From assembly GCA_003222235.1 (NCBI GenBank), contig QHVD01000323.1, positions 1 through 17,861 on the forward strand: a stretch of DNA of 17,861 nt, written 5' to 3'. Both the position numbers and the translations under genes were made by a program. A model generated the notes under the pieces. The model searched no databases, was not told the origin of the DNA, and saw only the letters and a program-made list of their open reading frames with translations. This DNA comes from Gemmatimonadota bacterium (GTDB lineage: Bacteria > Gemmatimonadota > Gemmatimonadetes > Gemmatimonadales > GWC2-71-9). Positions within the stretch are counted from its first letter, which is position 1. Each line of letters opens with the position of its first letter. Below, piece by piece: positions 1 through 5,843 of the stretch.

Positions 1-1
1 G

Positions 2-241
2 CTGATCCTGGTGATCGACGGCTTCACGGTGCTTTCCCTGTTCCGCCTGCGGCGCCGCGAGCCGCGGGCTCCCTTCAGCGTCCCCCTGTATCCGTGGGTT
101 CCCTTGCTGTTCGTCGCCGTGTATGGGGCGTTGTTCGTGGGGACGGCGCTGGCGCAGCCGAAGCTGGTCCTGGTGGCCCTGGTGGTGCTGGGTGCGGCGT
201 GGGGGGGAAGCTGGGCGGTAGAGGGCGGTAGAAGACGGTAG
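2..241 (+). CDS. APC-family amino acid/polyamine permease, C-terminal fragment
   Basis: The reading frame is open from the window edge, so only about 79 C-terminal residues are visible. They show an arginine-rich loop (LFRLRRREPRAPFSVPLYP) followed by two hydrophobic helices. A basic loop with a P-x-x-V-P-x-Y-P motif ahead of the last membrane helices is typical of APC superfamily amino acid/polyamine transporters, which are inner-membrane secondary transporters. The substrate cannot be told from this fragment. The last residues (WAVEGGRRR) and the TAG stop are encoded by a decamer repeat array, so the native C-terminus has probably been replaced or extended by the repeat. The gene converges on the minus-strand gene ending at 282. 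Confidence 0.6.
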   Translation: MILVIDGFTVLSLFRLRRREPRAPFSVPLYPWVPLLFVAVYGALFVGTALAQPKLVLVALVVLGAAWGGSWAVEGGRRR

Positions 242-251
242 AGGACGGTAG
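213..251. repeat. Tandem decamer array (GGGCGGTAGA-type), four units
   Basis: Four consecutive 10-bp units are visible (two exact GGGCGGTAGA, then two variants beginning AGAC and GGAC). The array supplies the stop codon of the permease gene. No inverted partner array follows, so this looks like a half element. The same decamer recurs after mlaD at 17771-17800. A run of ten G lies shortly after, at 267-276. Confidence 0.85.
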
Positions 252-281
252 TGTGGACGGGCGACCGGGGGGGGGGACGGC

Positions 282-1430
282 TCAATGAGTCATGTGAAGC
301 ATCGGCGGATTGCTCTCGCCCGGGCGCCAGAGCGTGTCGTACAGGTCCTGTTGGTACACCGAATCCTGCGGGTCCACCGGGGGCCAGGTCATCCCCCGGT
401 CGGGCAAAAACAGCCCCCCCACGGCTCCCATGCCACCGTCAGGAAGCACCTGTCCCGTCGGATTCTCGTACACGGCCGTGATGCGGTACCTGTGCTCGGG
501 CACGATGTGCACGCCCAAGCGGTTCCAGCGGTAGAACCGCACCACGGGCAGGGACACCACGGCCCCGAGCGAGTCGGTGCGCGGATGCTCGTGCCAGATG
601 ACTTCTCCCGTCGTCACGTCCCGCAGTTCGATGCTCACGCCATGGTCGTGCACGTGCCCGCCCATCCCGAGGAGCGTCCCCGGGATCGCCGGGCTGCTCT
701 CCCAGGAGCGGACGGTACGGCCGGGTGGGAGATCGAAGGCCTTGCTCCCGCCCGGTCGCTCGCCGAGCGGGTACTGCACGTCCATCCCCCAGGGATATAC
801 GCGGAACAGCGGCCACGGGCGATGCGCGGGGACGTAGCGGAGCACGAGCCGGACACGCACGCCGCGATACGCGACGGGGCTCTCGTTGCCGAGCATCGCG
901 CTCGCGATCATCCGTTGCCCGCGCTCGAACGGCAGCCCGAACAGGAGCGGCGGCACGCTCGCGGCGGGTGTCTCCTTGCTTGCGGCCATCACGTGCAGGC
1001 CGATTGGAAGGAACAGCTCGCGCCGGTCCGGATCCCTCAAATTGAAGTGATGCAGGAGCGCCTTCGGGAGCACGCGCGGACCTGAGTCCACGACCTCTAC
1101 GCGATAACTCCAAACCGAGCCGCTTACGGGCATCTCCACCTCGAAAATTGGCTCGAGAACCATCGTCATGTCGTGCTCCCGGGCGGCCGCGAGGTCCACC
1201 GGCGGGAGCTCGACGACGAGCTCGTGGCGTGCCGAATCCACCAGCACTGTGGCGCGGGGCAGGATGGGCAGGACCGCCCGCCGTGATCGGGGAGCGCGAG
1301 GCGGGCCCGCAGGATTGCCAGGGTGTTTGCGCCCGTCGCCGGCGAGCGCAAGCGCGGGAATAGCGGCGAACAGGAGGAAGGCAAGCCGTCGCAATGGGAA
1401 CATGGCGCGCAAAGATATCACCGAGCTCAT
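282..1430 (-). CDS. Secreted two-domain PHM-like (copper type II monooxygenase fold) protein
   Basis: A 382-residue protein. The ATG at 1430 overlaps the DUF190 stop as ATGA and has GGAGG-type sequence just upstream, so it is translationally coupled; an in-frame ATG at 1403 (M10) would also suit. Residues 10-30 form a signal peptide (basic start, hydrophobic core, ALALA before GD), implying export. Seen directly: an HH pair (H127-H128), H146, an H-x-H motif (H259, H261) and a methionine in a glycine-rich GGMGAVGGLF stretch (M334). The order HH, later His, then H-x-H and Met, spread over two beta-rich halves, resembles the CuA and CuB ligands of peptidylglycine/dopamine monooxygenases. The family assignment is inference from this motif order; the protein may be a non-enzymatic copper-binding relative. 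Its place in a fluoride operon is unexpected. Confidence 0.6.
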   Translation of the reverse strand: MSSVISLRAMFPLRRLAFLLFAAIPALALAGDGRKHPGNPAGPPRAPRSRRAVLPILPRATVLVDSARHELVVELPPVDLAAAREHDMTMVLEPIFEVEMPVSGSVWSYRVEVVDSGPRVLPKALLHHFNLRDPDRRELFLPIGLHVMAASKETPAASVPPLLFGLPFERGQRMIASAMLGNESPVAYRGVRVRLVLRYVPAHRPWPLFRVYPWGMDVQYPLGERPGGSKAFDLPPGRTVRSWESSPAIPGTLLGMGGHVHDHGVSIELRDVTTGEVIWHEHPRTDSLGAVVSLPVVRFYRWNRLGVHIVPEHRYRITAVYENPTGQVLPDGGMGAVGGLFLPDRGMTWPPVDPQDSVYQQDLYDTLWRPGESNPPMLHMTH

Positions 1431-1822
1431 TCCTCCGCCTCGAGCCCCTCGATGCGGTGCAGCTCCTGCTGGCTCGGCCGGGCACCGGCCGGCCGATACA
1501 TGATCACGCGGGCCCGCTCGAGCGTGATCAGGCCGCCTCCGATCATCTCGTCCAGCTCCGGAAGGATGGACTGAATCGCCTCTTCCGTCTCCACGATCTC
1601 GAGGATCAGCGGCAGGTCGAGGGACAGCCGCAGCACCTTGTCGGTGTGCATCTTGCTGCTCGCGCCGAAGCCCGCGACGCCGCGCAACACCGTGGCGCCG
1701 GCCAGTCCCTGTTGGCGGAACTTCTCGAGCAGCGCCTCGTACAGGGGCTTGCCGTGGTACTTGTCGCTCTCGCCGATGAAGATCCGCATGAGCGTGCGCT
1801 CGCCGTGAAACCGATGGGGCAC
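1427..1822 (-). CDS. DUF190 family PII-like protein
   Basis: A 131-residue small cytoplasmic protein. The core IFIGESDKYHGKPLYEALLE, the GLAGATVLRGVAGFG motif, then LSLDLPLILEIVETEE and a C-terminal GGGLITLERARVIMY are diagnostic of DUF190 (PF02641), a family with a PII-like fold often encoded beside crcB. The start is a GTG at 1822 with a strong Shine-Dalgarno (AGGAGG, five bases upstream), preferred over the internal ATG at M12 where many homologues begin. The gene follows crcB in the fluoride operon, separated from it by a repeat element, and overlaps the next gene by four bases. Its biochemical role is unknown; a regulatory or ligand-sensing role for the channel is inferred from fold and context. 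Confidence 0.9.
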   Translation of the reverse strand: MPHRFHGERTLMRIFIGESDKYHGKPLYEALLEKFRQQGLAGATVLRGVAGFGASSKMHTDKVLRLSLDLPLILEIVETEEAIQSILPELDEMIGGGLITLERARVIMYRPAGARPSQQELHRIEGLEAEE

Positions 1823-1833
1823 GTGAACCTCCT

Positions 1834-1937
1834 GTCAATGCGGAATGCGGAATTCGGAATGCGGAATTGAAGGGCGAGGTCATGCGGCACGACGCTCACC
1901 TTGACATTCCGCATTCCGCACTTCGCATTCCGCACTC
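1834..1937. repeat. Inverted heptamer element (GCGGAAT type), copy 1
   Basis: Left array of GCGGAAT-type heptamers (1836-1868), a core of about 35 bp, and a right array of the complementary heptamer (1905-1935). The 15-mer TGCGGAATGCGGAAT at 1839-1853 is the exact reverse complement of 1906-1920. On the minus strand the core starts with AAGGTGAGCGTCGTGCCGC (1902-1884) and is followed by TTCAATTCCGCATTCC (1871-1856); both stretches recur exactly in the element at 5693-5827. It lies between crcB and the DUF190 gene, and the crcB TGA stop falls at its edge. Confidence 0.9.
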
Positions 1938-2304
1938 ATAGCAGTCTACCCGCCAGCGCCAGCCCCGCCACGGTGGCCAGCATGCAGCCGAAGACAGTGC
2001 CGCCCGCGTAGAGGCCCGCGCGCCAGTACTCGCCGTCCGTGAGCAGCGCCACGGTCTCGTAGCTGAACGTGCTCATCGTCGTGAACGCGCCGCAGAACCC
2101 GATCGTGAGCCCACCGCGCAGCTCCGCGGAAACGATCGTCGAGCCGGTGGCGAGGCGGACGATGAAGCCGAGCAGGAACGACCCCGCGACGTTGATCGCT
2201 AATGTGCCGACCGGGAAGGTCACTGCGCGCGACTGAATGACGCCTTGAATGAGATACCGCGCCAGCGTCCCGAGGATTCCCCCGAGGGCGATGTAGGCGA
2301 TCAT
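1936..2304 (-). CDS. crcB: Fluoride channel/exporter CrcB (Fluc)
   Basis: A 122-residue membrane protein with four predicted helices that exports fluoride as a dual-topology dimer. Family motifs seen: GGILGTLARYL at the N-terminus, FPVGTLAINVAGSFLLGF with the conserved pore asparagine (N38), and GFCGAFTTMSTFSYE, which carries the phenylalanine box and central Na+-site region (F74, T75-T76, S78, F80). Length is normal. The ATG at 2304 overlaps the stop of a 28-codon leader ORF (ATGA) and has no strong Shine-Dalgarno of its own, suggesting translational coupling. Expression is placed under fluoride control by the riboswitch upstream. Confidence 0.95.
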   Translation of the reverse strand: MIAYIALGGILGTLARYLIQGVIQSRAVTFPVGTLAINVAGSFLLGFIVRLATGSTIVSAELRGGLTIGFCGAFTTMSTFSYETVALLTDGEYWRAGLYAGGTVFGCMLATVAGLALAGRLL

Positions 2305-2387
2305 CCCGGGCCGTCCGGGAGGGCGACGAGCCGCAGGTGAGTGCCGAGACGGCGCTGCTGGTTGTCGTTGAGCAAGGGCACGGACAT
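2301..2387 (-). CDS. 28-residue leader ORF coupled to crcB
   Basis: A short ORF (MSVPLLNDNQQRRLG, then THLRLVALPDGPG) begins at the base after the U-tract of the riboswitch terminator and ends in a TGA overlapping the crcB ATG. Its Shine-Dalgarno is GGAGGAG, seven bases from the ATG, and is the 3' arm of the terminator hairpin. It has no hydrophobic segment. I do not recognise a family; the central QQRRLGTHLRL looks like an amphipathic helix and may be the remnant of a longer gene. Its likeliest role is to load ribosomes onto crcB. That it is translated is inferred from the RBS and overlap. Confidence 0.55.
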   Translation of the reverse strand: MSVPLLNDNQQRRLGTHLRLVALPDGPG

Positions 2388-2423
2388 AAAAAGACTCCTC
2401 CCGCGGTGGTTCGGGTAGGAGTC
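2388..2423 (-). terminator. Riboswitch-controlled intrinsic terminator
   Basis: On the minus strand, GACTCCTACCCG (2423-2412) pairs with CGGGAGGAGTC (2403-2393), with one bulged A and an eight-base loop, followed by five U (2392-2388). The 5' arm is the conserved 3' segment of the fluoride aptamer (GACTCCTAC), so aptamer and terminator folds are mutually exclusive. The 3' arm contains the GGAGG Shine-Dalgarno of the leader ORF. Confidence 0.9.
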
Positions 2424-2466
2424 ATCAGCCGGCTGGGGGCGGTTCGAGGCGAACTCCATCGCCTGA
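2413..2466 (-). promoter_or_regulatory. Fluoride riboswitch (crcB RNA motif)
   Basis: Read on the minus strand, the sequence holds AGGCGATGGAGTTCGCCT (2464-2447), then AACCGCC, then GGCTGATGACTCCTACC. This is the order of conserved segments of the crcB motif: a GGCGATG stem with a returning CGCC, an AACNGCC-type internal segment forming the pseudoknot, and a 3' CUGAUGACUCCUAC. It lies directly upstream of crcB. In this class fluoride binding with Mg2+ stabilises the aptamer and prevents terminator formation, switching on fluoride export genes. The overlapping terminator indicates transcriptional control, probably with added translational control of the leader ORF. Confidence 0.95.
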
Positions 2467-2472
2467 TGGGGA

Positions 2473-2502
2473 AAGATAGGCAGTCAAGCGGTCGGGCGGT
2501 AA
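2473..2502 (-). promoter_or_regulatory. Possible sigma70-type promoter for the fluoride operon
   Basis: On the minus strand, TTACCG (2502-2497), an 18-bp spacer and TATCTT (2478-2473) make a weak -35/-10 pair. The predicted start near 2466 is at the first bases of the aptamer, as expected for a riboswitch leader. The -35 match is poor and overlaps repeat-like sequence (GGGCGGTAAGGCGG), so the call rests mainly on position. Confidence 0.35.
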
Positions 2503-2518
2503 GGCGGCTGTGGGCATG

Positions 2519-2546
2519 GTAGGGGCGCAGCATGCTGCGCCCCTAC
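2519..2546. repeat. Perfect 28-bp palindrome
   Basis: GTAGGGGCGCAGCA (2519-2532) is followed at once by its exact reverse complement (2533-2546). It lies between the divergent fluoride operon and the TSUP gene. GTAGGGGCG...CGCCCCTAC palindromes are, from memory, common REP-like elements in environmental genomes. It could form a cruciform or an RNA hairpin in the TSUP leader; no U-tract follows. Confidence 0.85.
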
Positions 2547-2578
2547 AGTTCCGGCAACTAGGTTTCGCAGAGGTGGAC

Positions 2579-3301
2579 GTGATCGGCCAGTGGCTGGTTC
2601 TCGGCGGGGCCGCGTTCCTCGCCAGCACGCTCGCCGCCGTGGCGGGGTTCGGCGGGGCTGCCGTGCTGCTCCCGGCGCTCGCGGCGGCGTTCGGCGTCCG
2701 GCAGGCGATCCCGATCCTCACCGTCGCTCAGCTCGTCGGGAACGGGAGCCGGGTGTGGTTCAACCGGCGCGAACTCGATCTCCGGGTCGTTAAATGGTTC
2801 TCTCTCGGCGCGGCGCCGCTCGCGCTCGCGGGCGGAGCCCTGTTCGCGACCGCGCCGCTCGGCGTTCTCAAGCGGGTGATCGGCGCCTTCCTCCTCTGCA
2901 TGGTGGCGTGGCGCCGCGTGCGGCGCGGCCCGCCGTGGCGGCCCGGGGTGCGCGCGTTCGCCCTGATTGGCGCGGGATTCAGCTTCCTGTCGGCGCTCGT
3001 CGGCAGCGTCGGCCCGCTGATGGCCCCGTTCTTCCTCGCATACGGCCTCGTAAAGGGCGCCTACATCGGCACCGAGGCCCTCGCCACGGTCGTCATGCAC
3101 GTCATGAAGCTGGTCGCGTATCAGGGCGCGGCGATACTGACCCCCGGCGCGGTGGCCGTCGGCCTCGCGCTCGGTCCGATCATGGTGGGCGGCTCCTACG
3201 TGGGGAAGCGAATCCTCGATCGGCTGCCGGAGCGGGTGTTTGTGGGGATCATCGAGATCGTGCTGCTGGGGGCGGGCATCTGGTTCCTGGTGGGGCGGTA
3301 A
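2579..3301 (+). CDS. TSUP (TauE/SafE) family permease
   Basis: About 240 residues, dominated by hydrophobic helices, with the N-terminal motif AGFGGAAVLLPAL and a repeated second-half motif (ALVGSVGPLMAPFFLAYGL) typical of TSUP transporters (PF01925), inner-membrane exporters or importers of sulfonates, sulfite or other organic anions. Substrate is unknown. I chose the GTG at 2579 because GAGG lies five bases upstream and translation then opens with the first helix; an upstream in-frame start at 2510 would read through the 28-bp palindrome. The TAA stop (3299-3301) lies inside a nonamer repeat array. Divergent from the fluoride operon. Confidence 0.85.
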   Translation: MIGQWLVLGGAAFLASTLAAVAGFGGAAVLLPALAAAFGVRQAIPILTVAQLVGNGSRVWFNRRELDLRVVKWFSLGAAPLALAGGALFATAPLGVLKRVIGAFLLCMVAWRRVRRGPPWRPGVRAFALIGAGFSFLSALVGSVGPLMAPFFLAYGLVKGAYIGTEALATVVMHVMKLVAYQGAAILTPGAVAVGLALGPIMVGGSYVGKRILDRLPERVFVGIIEIVLLGAGIWFLVGR

Positions 3302-3380
3302 GGGCGGCAAGGGCGGCAGAGGCGGCAAGGATTCCGGTGCTACTTTGCCGCCCTTGCCGTCTTTGCCGCCCTTGCCGCCT
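3296..3380. repeat. Inverted nonamer element (AGGGCGGCA type)
   Basis: Nonamers (AGGGCGGTA, AGGGCGGCA twice, GAGGCGGCA) run to about 3328, followed by a spacer of about 15 bp and then complementary nonamers (TTTGCCGCCC, TTGCCGTCT and similar) to 3380. The 16-mer at 3303-3318 is the exact reverse complement of 3364-3379. It provides the TSUP stop codon and fills the gap to nadE. The hairpin would be strong, but no U-tract follows, so it is not a classical intrinsic terminator. Confidence 0.85.
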
Positions 3381-3392
3381 ATCTTTATTGTC

Positions 3393-5204
3393 ATGCTCCG
3401 TCTCGTCATCGCCCAGATTCGCCCGGTGAAGGGCGAGTATGGCACGAACGTAGCGCGGATCGGCGGCGTGCTGGCCCAGGTCGCGAAGCTCGATCCGCCC
3501 CCCGATCTCGTCGCGTTCACGGAGACCGCGACCTCGGGCTACTTCGTCGAGGGCGGCGTGCGGGACGTGGCGGTGACGGCGGGGACGCTGTTCCGCGACC
3601 TCAGCGCGCAGCACGAGGCCGCGCAGGCCCCGCCGCTCGACGTGGCGGTCGGATTCTACGAGATCTTCCAGAGCCGCTTCTACAACGCCTGCCTGTACGC
3701 GACGCTCGGCGGCCCCGACGCCGGGGTCCGGCACGTGCACCGGAAGGTGTTCCTCCCCACGTACGGCGTGTTCGACGAGGAGCGGTTCGTGGAGCGGGGC
3801 CACGACGTGCGGGCCTTCGACACGCGGTGGGGCCGGACGGCGATCCTCATCTGCGAGGACGCGTGGCACTCGCTCACGGGCACGATCGCCGCTCTGGACG
3901 GTGCGCAGCTCATCCTCGTGCCGAGTGCGTCCCCGGCCCGCGGCACCGGCGTGGACGAACGAGGCGCAGGCCTGCCCGCGAGCGTGGTGCGGTGGGAGCG
4001 GATCCTCCAGGGCGTCGCGGAGGAACACGGGGTGTACGTCGCGTACGCGAGCCTGGTGGGGTTCGAGGGCGGTAAAGGGTTCCCGGGCGGCTCGCTGCTG
4101 ATCGATCCCGGGGGAGAGATCGTGCTGCGCGGGCCGCTGTTCGAGGAGGCGGTGCTGACCGCCGACATCGATCTGCAGGAGCTGACGCGGGCGCGGGCGG
4201 ATTCGCCGCTCCTGGCCGACCTCGAGGTGAATCTGCCGCACCTCGTCCGAAACCTCGGGAAGCGGGAAACGGGAGGGAAACGCAAGCGACCAGCGGTGCA
4301 GTTCGATCCGGCCGCCAACGGATCCCACGTTTCCGGTGTCCCGTCTCCCGTTTCCCCCTTGCATGTGGTAGGACGAGGGGTGGAAGAGGGGGACCCTCTA
4401 GCGATCGACTGCGAATTGGCGCGCCGCTGGCTGGTGAGCTTCCTGCGCGACGAGGTCGTCGTGCGGCGCGGGTTCGAGAACGGGATCGTGGGGTTGTCGG
4501 GGGGCGTGGACTCCTCGCTCACCGCGTTCCTCGCCGCGGAGGCGCTGGGGAGCGAGCACGTGATCGGCGTGCGGCTGCCGTACCGCACATCGAGCCCCGA
4601 GAGCCTCGAGCACGCCCAGCTCGTGATCGACCGGCTGGGCATCCGGTCGCTCACGGTCGACATCAGCGAGGCCGTGGACGGCTATCTGCGGCAGGTGGGG
4701 GACGACGACGCCCACCGGCGGGGGAACGTAATCGCCCGCGAGCGGATGATCGCGCTGTTCGACCTCTCGGCGAAGCACCGGGCGCTCCCGCTCGGCACGG
4801 GCAACAAGTCGGAGCGCCTGCTCGGCTATTTCACCTGGCACGCCGACGACTCGCCGCCCGTGAACCCGCTGGGCGACCTCTTCAAGACGCAGGTGTGGGC
4901 CCTCGCGCGGCACGTCGGGGTCCCCGAGGTGATCGTGCAGAAGCCCGCCACGGCGGACCTGATCCAGGGCCAGACCGACGAAGGCGACTTCGGCATCTCC
5001 TATCACAGGGCCGACCGGATCCTCTATTATCTGCTGCGCGGGATGCGCGTGGAGGAGATCGTGGCCCGTGGGTTCACTCAGGCGGAGGTGGAGCTGGTGC
5101 AGGGCCGGCTCGAGTCCACGCACTGGAAACGGCGTCTCCCCACGGTCGCGGTCATGTCCCAGACCGCGATCGGCGAGTTCTACTTGAGACCGGTGGACTA
5201 CTGA
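3393..5204 (+). CDS. nadE: Glutamine-dependent NAD+ synthetase
   Basis: A 603-residue cytoplasmic two-domain enzyme that amidates deaminated NAD (NaAD) to NAD+ using ammonia from glutamine and ATP. The N-terminal nitrilase-type glutaminase domain (about 1-285) shows the catalytic triad: E44 in AFTETATSGYF, K118 in HRKVFLPTYG and C154 in ILICEDAWHS. The C-terminal domain (about 345-603) has the ATP pyrophosphatase loop SGGVDSS (369-375), then GTGNKSERLLGYFTWHADD and KPATADLIQGQTDEGDFG. Start: the ATG at 3393 opens the glutaminase domain (LRLVIAQIRPVKGEY). No Shine-Dalgarno is visible; TATCTT seven bases before the ATG would fit a leaderless transcript. The interdomain linker (about residues 288-325) is encoded by an in-frame repeat element. 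The stop overlaps the next ATG. Confidence 0.95.
   Translation: MLRLVIAQIRPVKGEYGTNVARIGGVLAQVAKLDPPPDLVAFTETATSGYFVEGGVRDVAVTAGTLFRDLSAQHEAAQAPPLDVAVGFYEIFQSRFYNACLYATLGGPDAGVRHVHRKVFLPTYGVFDEERFVERGHDVRAFDTRWGRTAILICEDAWHSLTGTIAALDGAQLILVPSASPARGTGVDERGAGLPASVVRWERILQGVAEEHGVYVAYASLVGFEGGKGFPGGSLLIDPGGEIVLRGPLFEEAVLTADIDLQELTRARADSPLLADLEVNLPHLVRNLGKRETGGKRKRPAVQFDPAANGSHVSGVPSPVSPLHVVGRGVEEGDPLAIDCELARRWLVSFLRDEVVVRRGFENGIVGLSGGVDSSLTAFLAAEALGSEHVIGVRLPYRTSSPESLEHAQLVIDRLGIRSLTVDISEAVDGYLRQVGDDDAHRRGNVIARERMIALFDLSAKHRALPLGTGNKSERLLGYFTWHADDSPPVNPLGDLFKTQVWALARHVGVPEVIVQKPATADLIQGQTDEGDFGISYHRADRILYYLLRGMRVEEIVARGFTQAEVELVQGRLESTHWKRRLPTVAVMSQTAIGEFYLRPVDY
4264..4356. repeat. Inverted repeat element (GGGAAAC type) inside nadE
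   Basis: GGGAAACGGGAG at 4264-4275 is the exact reverse complement of 4345-4356, with further degenerate GGGAAACG / CGTTTCC units inside. It lies in frame in the linker between the two NadE domains, where it encodes a low-complexity segment (GKRETGGKRKR ... SGVPSPVSPL). The same unit type occurs inside mutY at 12981-13010. Confidence 0.8.
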
Positions 5205-5689
5205 TGCGCGCGAAGCATCCGCGGGACTCGGAGACAATCATGTCCGAGCTCATGATGCCGCACCACGCGAACCTCATGGGCAACGTGTTCGGCGGCGTGA
5301 TCCTGGCGCTCGTGGACCGAGCCGCCGCCGTGGCCGCGATCCGTCACGCCGGTAAGCAGTGCGTCACGGTGTCGGTGGACAAGGTGGACTTCAAGGAGCC
5401 CATCCACGTGGGGGAGCTCGTCACGGCGTACTCGCGCGTCAACTTCGCCGGGCGGACCTCGATGGAAGTGGGCGTGAAGATCATCGCCGAGAACGTGCTC
5501 ACGGGCGACAAACGCCACACGAACTCGTGCTACGTCACGTACGTGGCGCTCGACGACAAGGGCGTGCCCACGGGAGTGCCGCCCATCGTGCCGGAGACTC
5601 CGGACGAGAAACGGCGCTACGACCGAGCGGCCAAACGGCGAGCGACGAGAGTGATGGATCGCAGGTACGATACGGGAGCGGGGGAGTGA
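5204..5689 (+). CDS. Acyl-CoA thioesterase, hotdog fold (YciA/BACH type)
   Basis: A 161-residue cytoplasmic enzyme predicted to hydrolyse acyl-CoA to free fatty acid and CoA. The N-terminal HANLMGNVFGGVILALVD carries the family's catalytic asparagine (N23) and aspartate (D38); VDKVDFKEPIHVGELV and GRTSMEVGVKIIAEN follow, all typical of the cytosolic acyl-CoA hydrolase group. The ATG at 5204 shares its A with the nadE TGA stop (TGATG), so it is probably translated by reinitiation after nadE. The C-terminus is basic. Genes on either side of the next element also concern lipids (patatin-like lipase, acyl-CoA ligase), suggesting a loose acyl-metabolism cluster. Confidence 0.9.
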   Translation: MRAKHPRDSETIMSELMMPHHANLMGNVFGGVILALVDRAAAVAAIRHAGKQCVTVSVDKVDFKEPIHVGELVTAYSRVNFAGRTSMEVGVKIIAENVLTGDKRHTNSCYVTYVALDDKGVPTGVPPIVPETPDEKRRYDRAAKRRATRVMDRRYDTGAGE

Positions 5690-5692
5690 CGC

Positions 5693-5827
5693 GAAACGCG
5701 AAACGCGAAATGCGGAGTGATCTAAGTGCGGAGTGCGGAGTGCGGAATGCGGAGTGTAAAGGTGAGCGTCGTGCCGCGGCTCGACCTTGCACTTCAATTC
5801 CGCATTCCCCACTCCGCACTCCGCATT
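5693..5827. repeat. Inverted heptamer element (GCGGAGT/GCGGAAT type), copy 2
   Basis: A left array of heptamers (GCGAAAC, GCGAAAT, GCGGAGT, GCGGAAT) spans 5693-5756, then a core, then an inverted array to 5827. TGCGGAGTGCGGAGTG at 5727-5742 is the exact reverse complement of 5810-5825. The core holds AAGGTGAGCGTCGTGCCGC (5759-5777) and TTCAATTCCGCATTCC (5793-5808), both identical to copy 1 at 1834-1937 in inverted orientation. It fills the gap between the thioesterase and the patatin gene. Confidence 0.9.
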
Positions 5828-5843
5828 TGGGGTGGGAGGGCGG

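Noticed and set aside
205..251. Short tandem arrays considered as CRISPR
   Set aside because: Units are 7-10 bp with no unique spacers between them, and no cas genes are present.
267..276. Run of ten G between convergent genes as a phase-variable tract
   Set aside because: It lies between two gene 3' ends and would not alter any reading frame or promoter; it may be a sequencing or assembly feature.
2510..2578. Upstream start of the TSUP gene
   Set aside because: The extra residues come from the 28-bp palindrome and are not hydrophobic; the GTG at 2579 has GAGG at good spacing.
3296..3380. Nonamer hairpin as an intrinsic terminator of the TSUP gene
   Set aside because: The stem is strong but no U-tract follows; I list it only as a repeat.
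5787..5843. Upstream TTG start extending the patatin-like protein
   Set aside because: The extension would translate repeat-element sequence; the GTG at 5844 has a good Shine-Dalgarno and begins at the conserved first strand.
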